Shown piece after piece: positions 58,539 through 64,000 of a DNA stretch of 64,000 nucleotides. The stretch spans positions 186,001 through 250,000 of the forward strand of contig JAANDG010000017.1 of the NCBI GenBank assembly GCA_036852015.1. The letters are read 5' to 3'. How positions within the stretch are numbered: position 1 is the first letter of the stretch; each line of letters starts with the position of its first letter. Source of the stretch: Pelodera strongyloides (taxonomy: Eukaryota > Nematoda > Chromadorea > Rhabditida > Rhabditidae). The notes below the pieces were generated by a model, which saw nothing but the letters and a program-made list of their open reading frames with translations, was not told the origin of the DNA and ran no database searches. A program made the translations under genes and the position numbers.

Positions 58539-61500
58539 ATGCAGGTGAACGTTCTTCGGCAATTGTTTAAACCTGTAGTGGTGACTACTAGGAGTCGGAT
58601 GAAGCAGTCGGTTGGGGTTAGTTTTACTTACTCTTCTTATGTTACAATGTTACACATTTTATGTTAGTAATGTATGGTAATTCTTGGATCGATAGACTTG
58701 CATGTGGGTGTGGAGTTTGTGTTTCAGGTTTAGTTCAATCAATATGTGATAGTCTAACAACACGCATGCCATAAGTAATATTTTATAGTGCTTTAATCGC
58801 TTTCAATTTTTATGTTTTGTGTGACATCACATGAAATAAATAATAAGTAGTTTATTTAGCATGAGTTTCAAAGCGAACCTGGACAACTGGAATCTTTTCT
58901 GACTGAAACACACGGCGAAGGTTTTATGCGAAAATTGGGCAAATCACTTGATACGAAGAGGTTTCACCCGAATACGGCAGTTATTAAACAGGTTTGTTTC
59001 TTTTGAACTGGTTTATATTGTTTAACAATGTGTGGTGGTGTGGTAATCGAATGGACAGTTATGGCATGGCATGTCTTGATGTATTTTCATAGATGCATAG
59101 AGCATCTGTAATAGTATCTTTTTTTTCGTAACCCTGGGTGCTCTCACATAAAGTTTGTGCTTCTATTTGATTATTTGGTTTTCTCATTCCCTTTCTATAA
59201 ATACGAATTTACTTTTACCCTGATCAAAAATCCTCGTCTGCGACAGGGGGTCGAAACGAGGTCCGTGTTTGACACGGTATTTATAATCAAATTTTTTAAA
59301 TTATCTCTCTATTATTGTTTGTTTATTGTTTAACAATTATCTCTCTATTATTGTTTGTTTATTACTGTAGTCGTTTGCAGTTGCGCACGCTGGCATTGAG
59401 GCTCGCGAGATGTGTGAACGATAAGAAGTATAGACTGGTACCGATTGGGAGTTGTATGAATGGTAAGCAAAAACAATTAAATACAAGGTTTGGATTGTTA
59501 CTACTTATGCTGTATTTCAGAAATGATGATCTTATGAACCGAATGTTTCGTGATACCTGTATAAGTGGGAGTAAGTAGAAATGGGGTTCACTATATTATG
59601 CATTGTCATACGTCCAGTAGGATAATAAAAGTAATTAGCAAAGACCTTGATGGTGGTGGCTGCGCTCGTTACCCAGTATTTTCACAAACCACGCACAATA
59701 CCTCTTTAATGTGCTTACCTTTAGGACTGGCGTCGAGTTCTTCGGACATTGATTTGGTGTTGATGCCAACGGACACCGATCCTGAGGAATTTTGCTTACA
59801 CGCACATAAGAATCGTTTACATGGGTTATTTTTGCATTCTGGCCCTGGCCTGGTTATTTATTATGAAAAGTATGTGTAAGAATGTATGAATTTTTAGTGT
59901 TCATACTTATTTTTGTATTTTCATCATTGATTTTAATGATAATCTCTTCTTTAGAAACTTGTTGCGCAAAGTTGTGATCCAACAATTTTATAATAATCGT
60001 ATGGTCAAGCAAAATAGTGTGGTGAGTAGCCATTTTACTTGTTTTAACCGTACGGTCTATACATTTATTCTTTAAAGCGATATGGCACGAGGTTTGTGAA
60101 TTTGCATTTCCATGTAGTATAATCAACTTCCGCTTCATTATAAATTCTGTGTGTTGTATGCCTGAAATCTGGGCTGAAACACTTGAACTGTCGCGATACT
60201 TGTATGTACTACATGGGAATGCGTAATTTGTGTCATGCATTGCAAAATACGCATCATACCGCTGACAGTGGCTTATGGACTTGGAAGTTATTCAGTGTTA
60301 CTTAGCAACCGATTCTACGCGCCACCGTTCCGATCATGCGTTTCGTTGAAGCACGCTCTAATGTGATTGTGGATGTACAAGTGGGGAATCAGGGCACAAT
60401 ACTTTCCACTAATTATATCCGGGCATGTGTGCAGGTATGGTACTTTTTTTCTCTAATGTTGTGAGGCGTTTTGAATCCAAGCAGTTAATGCCTCACAATC
60501 ACTGAAAAGACAAGGACGTTGGTGCTTCTATAGCTATGATTCGTTGTGAATTAGACCATTGTACTCTATACTTATTATTGATGTGTATTATGCATTAATG
60601 CTGGTTTGATGAGCGAGCATTCTCGATTGTACAAATGAATGTGATATAAAGTCATGTGTCTTTATATGTAACAAATGAGAGCTTTTTTATAACACAAATA
60701 AGTTTCAAGTGGGGGACTAGCTACAAACTGGTCCTTTCGAATTTCTTATTATGTGTTCAGGTGGACGAACGGGTTTCCACCGTGATCCGATGGTTGAATT
60801 TTGCTGCGAAAACGTATCGCGTGAAGGATCCTTCCATGATGTCCAGTTACCATTTATGTGCTCTGGCTCTATTCTTTTTGCAGGTTTGTTGTTGTTTGTG
60901 TTACCTTCTATAGGCACTTGATATATAGTTCTCTCTCATCGTTCTATCCCTCTCGCTCTCTCTCTCTCTCTCTCCTATCTATCTGTCACTATCTTTCTCA
61001 ATCTCGGCAGGTTCATTTTTTAACACGCTAAGGAAAAATGCGAATGTTTTTCCAGCACAACTATAACGGCGAAAACTCAGTGATCCCAAATCTAATCAAA
61101 TCATGTCCACTAGTCGATCCGGAGATGAAATGGCAACGGGCGGCGAATCTGATGGTGGACAATGCAGAGGTATTTTTTTTCTTATAGCATAAACTGTATA
61201 ACACATACGCCACGGTTGTCTGTTTGTTGCTAGGTGTTTTGTTTATCAGACTTGTTTCATTATGGCCGAGTTTCAAACTTCTATGAAAATGATACAAGGA
61301 GTTAATCCAATAATTTAAAGAGACGAGGAAGGCGGGTTTGAAGTATGCTGGATAATGGTATCCATATTTTGTATGCCAATTTCTGTGCCTGTCACTGTCT
61401 GTTGTACCGGAAGGGGAAGGGTACTGAAGACCTGAAGATGATATTTGATGCATGTAGATGTCGTTGCCCTGTTGAAAACCACGTACCATACCGCTTTAAC

Positions 61501-62408
61501 AGAATATTTTTTCAGATTAGCTTATGGGAGGATTTTGTCCCAAGCCCTGACCCCATTGAATCGATAATCGTTAAACTGATCGACTTTTATTCATCACTAG
61601 ATTTGGAAGAAGTTGGATTAGATCTGCGAACGGGACAAGTGATTGTGAAGTAGGTTTTTAAATGGATATTTTGTATTTATGGTAGTTTTATTGTTGTAAG
61701 CTCGTAAGCTTACATAGTGCTATGTGAGTCGAGTCAGTCGAGTGTTCGATTACTGTCATGCCTTTTTTGGTTAGACTATCTATTTGATCGTTAGAATTTG
61801 TATCGTCTGATAGGTATTAGCGCCAATTTGCGGTGTTGTATTAGCTTAGCTGCTAAGTAATAGTAACAATTATCATGTCATAACAGTTATTTGTTTCAGG
61901 GACGAAGAGGATAATGGTGATAGTTGTTTATTGCTACGGGATCCGTATTTTGCGCGAGAAAAATCGACGTGTCGAGTGAAGGTGAGTATAGTCCATGTTA
62001 TTAGTTGTTTATTTCCGTATTTATTACTCGGCCAGTTCTATAAATATCGCCAATGCTGATCAACAATCTATAATGTCCCACTGTATCGTAAGCTCTTTCT
62101 CGTCGTATATGAATCAGGTGAAACACGTAGGTTTGTGGGTTACATTGATGGAATTTGAAACTCCGCATGGAATTAAACTTGGGGTTGGTCTCATGTAAGA
62201 AATTAGTTGTGGTGAGTGGTGAATATCATAATTCGTAGTTTGGTGACTGTATGAATAGATAACTATTATCATCTTACCGTAAACGACTTGCTTTAATTTT
62301 TTACTTCAGAATGCGCCATCGATAATTCACGGTTTCTTTGCGGAACTTCGGAATCAATTAGAGGGCGGACGACCTGTTTTGTGGAATAGTAGAGGAGAGA
62401 AGAGATAG
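58539..62408 (+). CDS. Cid1/GLD-2-type non-canonical nucleotidyltransferase
   Basis: Eleven exons, 394 residues: 58539-58616, 58860-58991, 59381-59462, 59725-59869, 59955-60021, 60306-60434, 60761-60883, 61056-61169, 61516-61649, 61900-61981, 62310-62408. Phases agree; exon 3 must use the acceptor at 59380, since one ten bases upstream shifts the frame. The nucleotidyltransferase signature is clear: VPIGSCMNG, then SSSSDIDLVLMP with the two metal-binding aspartates. The third is in NVIVDVQVGNQG. The central helical domain follows (VIRWLNFAAKTYRV, SYHLCALALFFLQ), with a PAP-associated region near SPDPIESIIVKLIDFYSSL. Such enzymes add A or U tails to RNA in cytoplasm or germ granules. No RNA-binding domain is visible, so a partner may be required as in GLD-2. 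Poly(A) versus poly(U) preference cannot be told. Confidence 0.92.
60074..60262. repeat. TTTAAAGCGATATGG-type MITE remnant
   Basis: Left TTAAAGCGATATGGCACGAG and right CGCATCATACCGCTG are imperfect inverted ends of the AGCG...CGCT type seen elsewhere in this window. It lies in an intron of the nucleotidyltransferase gene. The AATTTGCAT motif is again present. Confidence 0.55.
61316..61499. repeat. Second AGCG-type MITE remnant in the same gene
   Basis: Left TTAAAGAGACGAGGAAGGCG and right GTACCATACCGCTTTAA, AT-rich interior with a short inverted ATATTT motif. It is in the intron before exon 61516-61649, ending about 16 bp before the acceptor. Confidence 0.45.
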
Positions 62409-62419
62409 AGTAGAAGTTA

Positions 62420-63190
62420 TTTGTTGGATCAAAGATGATTGGCTTTGTTTTCTGTGATGCATTGGTGCTCATTTTGTAGTTGTTAATCTTGTTTTCTGTA
62501 CCTGTTTGTTATTGTGAATGCACTGTAATTAGCAGGTAAGTGTAATTATGTACAGTGTTTTCTTTCAGGGTCCTACATTATGTATGTGTCACGTATTAGT
62601 CTTAGAATCTATTTTTGTGGAGTGAAACTAGTCAACAAGTTTTTTTCCCTAATTGTGTATGTATAATATATGGGATGGGATTATACGGACAAATAATGAC
62701 CGCTCAATGGCAATTAGCAATTACTCGAAGTTTCCCCTTATTGTTTTAAATAAAATGTAGAAAGTAGCTCTAGATGTTTAAACCAGAAGAATACAGCATA
62801 TTCAATTACCGTATTTCAAGACGTCGGTTGTCAAATTAATAAACAGTTGAGTATGTTGCTTGTATCCTTTGTCACCTCATCGCTGGAGTAAGCACTCGAC
62901 ATATTATTTACTCTGCTTTGGAAGAATGTTTCATAGCTTTTCTCGAAAGATAAAGTAATGGGACACCTCTCTTTATCAATAAGGTGTTTTTTGGTTCATA
63001 TTAGCATACGTGTATAACGTGCAGTTGTATTTGGAGGGGACAAGTGCAGTAAAGTTATGCGACACTTGCGTATTGTTATATAAATACACATAAGTTTCGC
63101 CCGAAAGATTAGACGTAGTATTTAGATCTAATATGATTTGTATTAGTAACTTTTTATGTATGTAAGCTTTTCTAGGTCTAGAACTACAAG
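62420..63190. other. Intergenic stretch downstream of the nucleotidyltransferase
   Basis: Possible poly(A) signals AATAAA at about 62749 and 62837. Otherwise AT-rich without recognised elements. The next gene begins after an acceptor (AGTTGCAG) near 63195. Confidence 0.5.
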
Positions 63191-63220
63191 TTGCAGGATT
63201 TGTGAATCATTCGATTATCC

Positions 63221-63858
63221 ATGGTTGGCGCTCTGGTTCGAAGGGTGCTCGGGAAGAAGGAGGCGGGCAAGATCGCCAAGGCTTTGGAGGAGAAAACCGT
63301 TAAGACAAAGAGTGAGTGGACTTGATGAAGTTTTAAGAATAAGGATTTGTTGATAGCCAAAGTGATAATAACAGTGTTGATATACTTTAGGAGGCTGAAG
63401 CGTTTGTGCGCATAGATAGTTACATGTTAGATCGATAGCGAGGTTCATAGTTGTCGAAGGTAGAGTATTGTTCTGACCATGAGCTTTGCTAACTGATGTA
63501 GGGGATAAAATTTGTGAATATTGAAGGTTTGGACCAGTAATTTCGCGGTAAGCGATCGTAATTCACGATGTTTCAAGCATCCAAAAAATGTTTTCTACGT
63601 GCTTGACGAGTAATTGGGTGTCGCTCACAGGAAACTTAGCTTAACTGAAGCAAATTCACTAATACTGTTCTATATTTACTGTTTGCGTAGTATAACAGTA
63701 TAACTTAACAGATTTCTTATTTCGTTGGTTCAGAGTCCGTTGCTCGCGCACCGCTGTCGTTTCTTGACACTGTTAAGAATATTCATGGCGATGCACTTAA
63801 AGGATTGGATAAGGCTATTAAGAAACACTCCAACGGTATTCACTCTCAGGAACCTTCG
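63221..63858 (+). CDS. Unrecognised basic protein, N-terminal part
   Basis: Exons 63221-63311 and 63734-63858, ending on a GTAAGG donor; the gene runs off the window. The 72 residues seen start MVGALVRRVLGKKEAGKIAK and continue SVARAPLSFLDTVKNIHGDA with KAIKKHS. It is Lys-rich and probably helical, with no signal peptide. A GTTGCAG acceptor about 26 nt before the ATG suggests trans-splicing. It follows the nucleotidyltransferase on the same strand by about 0.8 kb. I do not recognise a family. Confidence 0.6.
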
Positions 63859-64000
63859 GTAAGGATTCCAGTTATGGTGGTGAACATTATTCAATGCACA
63901 TCTACGTGAAGGTACTCATCATGCAAGTGATACAACTGATCAAAACATGATTTGGTGGTGATTTAAAGTGGTCCCTTTATAAAGTCTCATGATAAAGTTT

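Overview
The window is nuclear DNA of a nematode. Its genes are split into short exons (40-170 nt) by GT-AG introns. Several first exons sit just downstream of a TTTCAG-like acceptor, as expected for spliced-leader trans-splicing. It carries families typical of nematodes (ground-like secreted proteins, a transthyretin-like protein), and tracts of TTAGGC, the nematode telomere repeat. I cannot name the genus.

Layout. 1-5.5 kb: gene-poor, with small palindromic repeats. 5.5-14.6 kb (+): two adjacent ground-like (grl) secreted-protein genes; the first lacks a recognisable 3' end and the second carries a duplicated in-frame exon. 16.7-18.5 kb (+): a Ly6/three-finger GPI-type protein. 18.8-20.5 kb (-): a transthyretin-like protein. 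20.5-25.5 kb: palindromic elements, no convincing gene. 25.55-30.6 kb (-): the PP4 regulatory subunit PPP4R2 in 11 exons, with two copies of one TTAA-flanked palindromic element in its introns. 30.6-35.6 kb: no convincing gene. 35.67-42.88 kb: a 7.2-kb nested palindrome made of three successive layers of TTAA-associated foldback elements. 42.9-45.4 kb (-): a 5'-truncated, decayed LINE. 46.1-47.2 kb: a decayed gag-like retroelement remnant. 47.6-50.4 kb: a small acidic-protein gene (-) bracketed by two related GGGCA/TGGCCC repeat blocks, possibly one mobile unit.

50.7-64 kb (+) is a dense gene cluster: survivin-type BIR protein, Chk1 kinase, a Cid1/GLD-2-type nucleotidyltransferase, and the start of an unrecognised gene. 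Between genes one and two, and two and three, an AATAAA lies about 170-180 nt before a TTTCAG/TTCAG acceptor and the next ATG. That is the arrangement of a trans-spliced nematode operon, and it would join two mitotic/checkpoint regulators to an RNA-tailing enzyme.

The most unusual material is structural: the nested palindrome, where the two arms serve as filled and empty site for a TTAA insertion; its hairpin-forming tandem array; interstitial telomere repeats in and beside it; and a TTAA element whose insertion point coincides with a splice acceptor of the transthyretin-like gene. Exon boundaries below were read by hand from splice signals and reading-frame phase; every internal junction quoted keeps the frame open.
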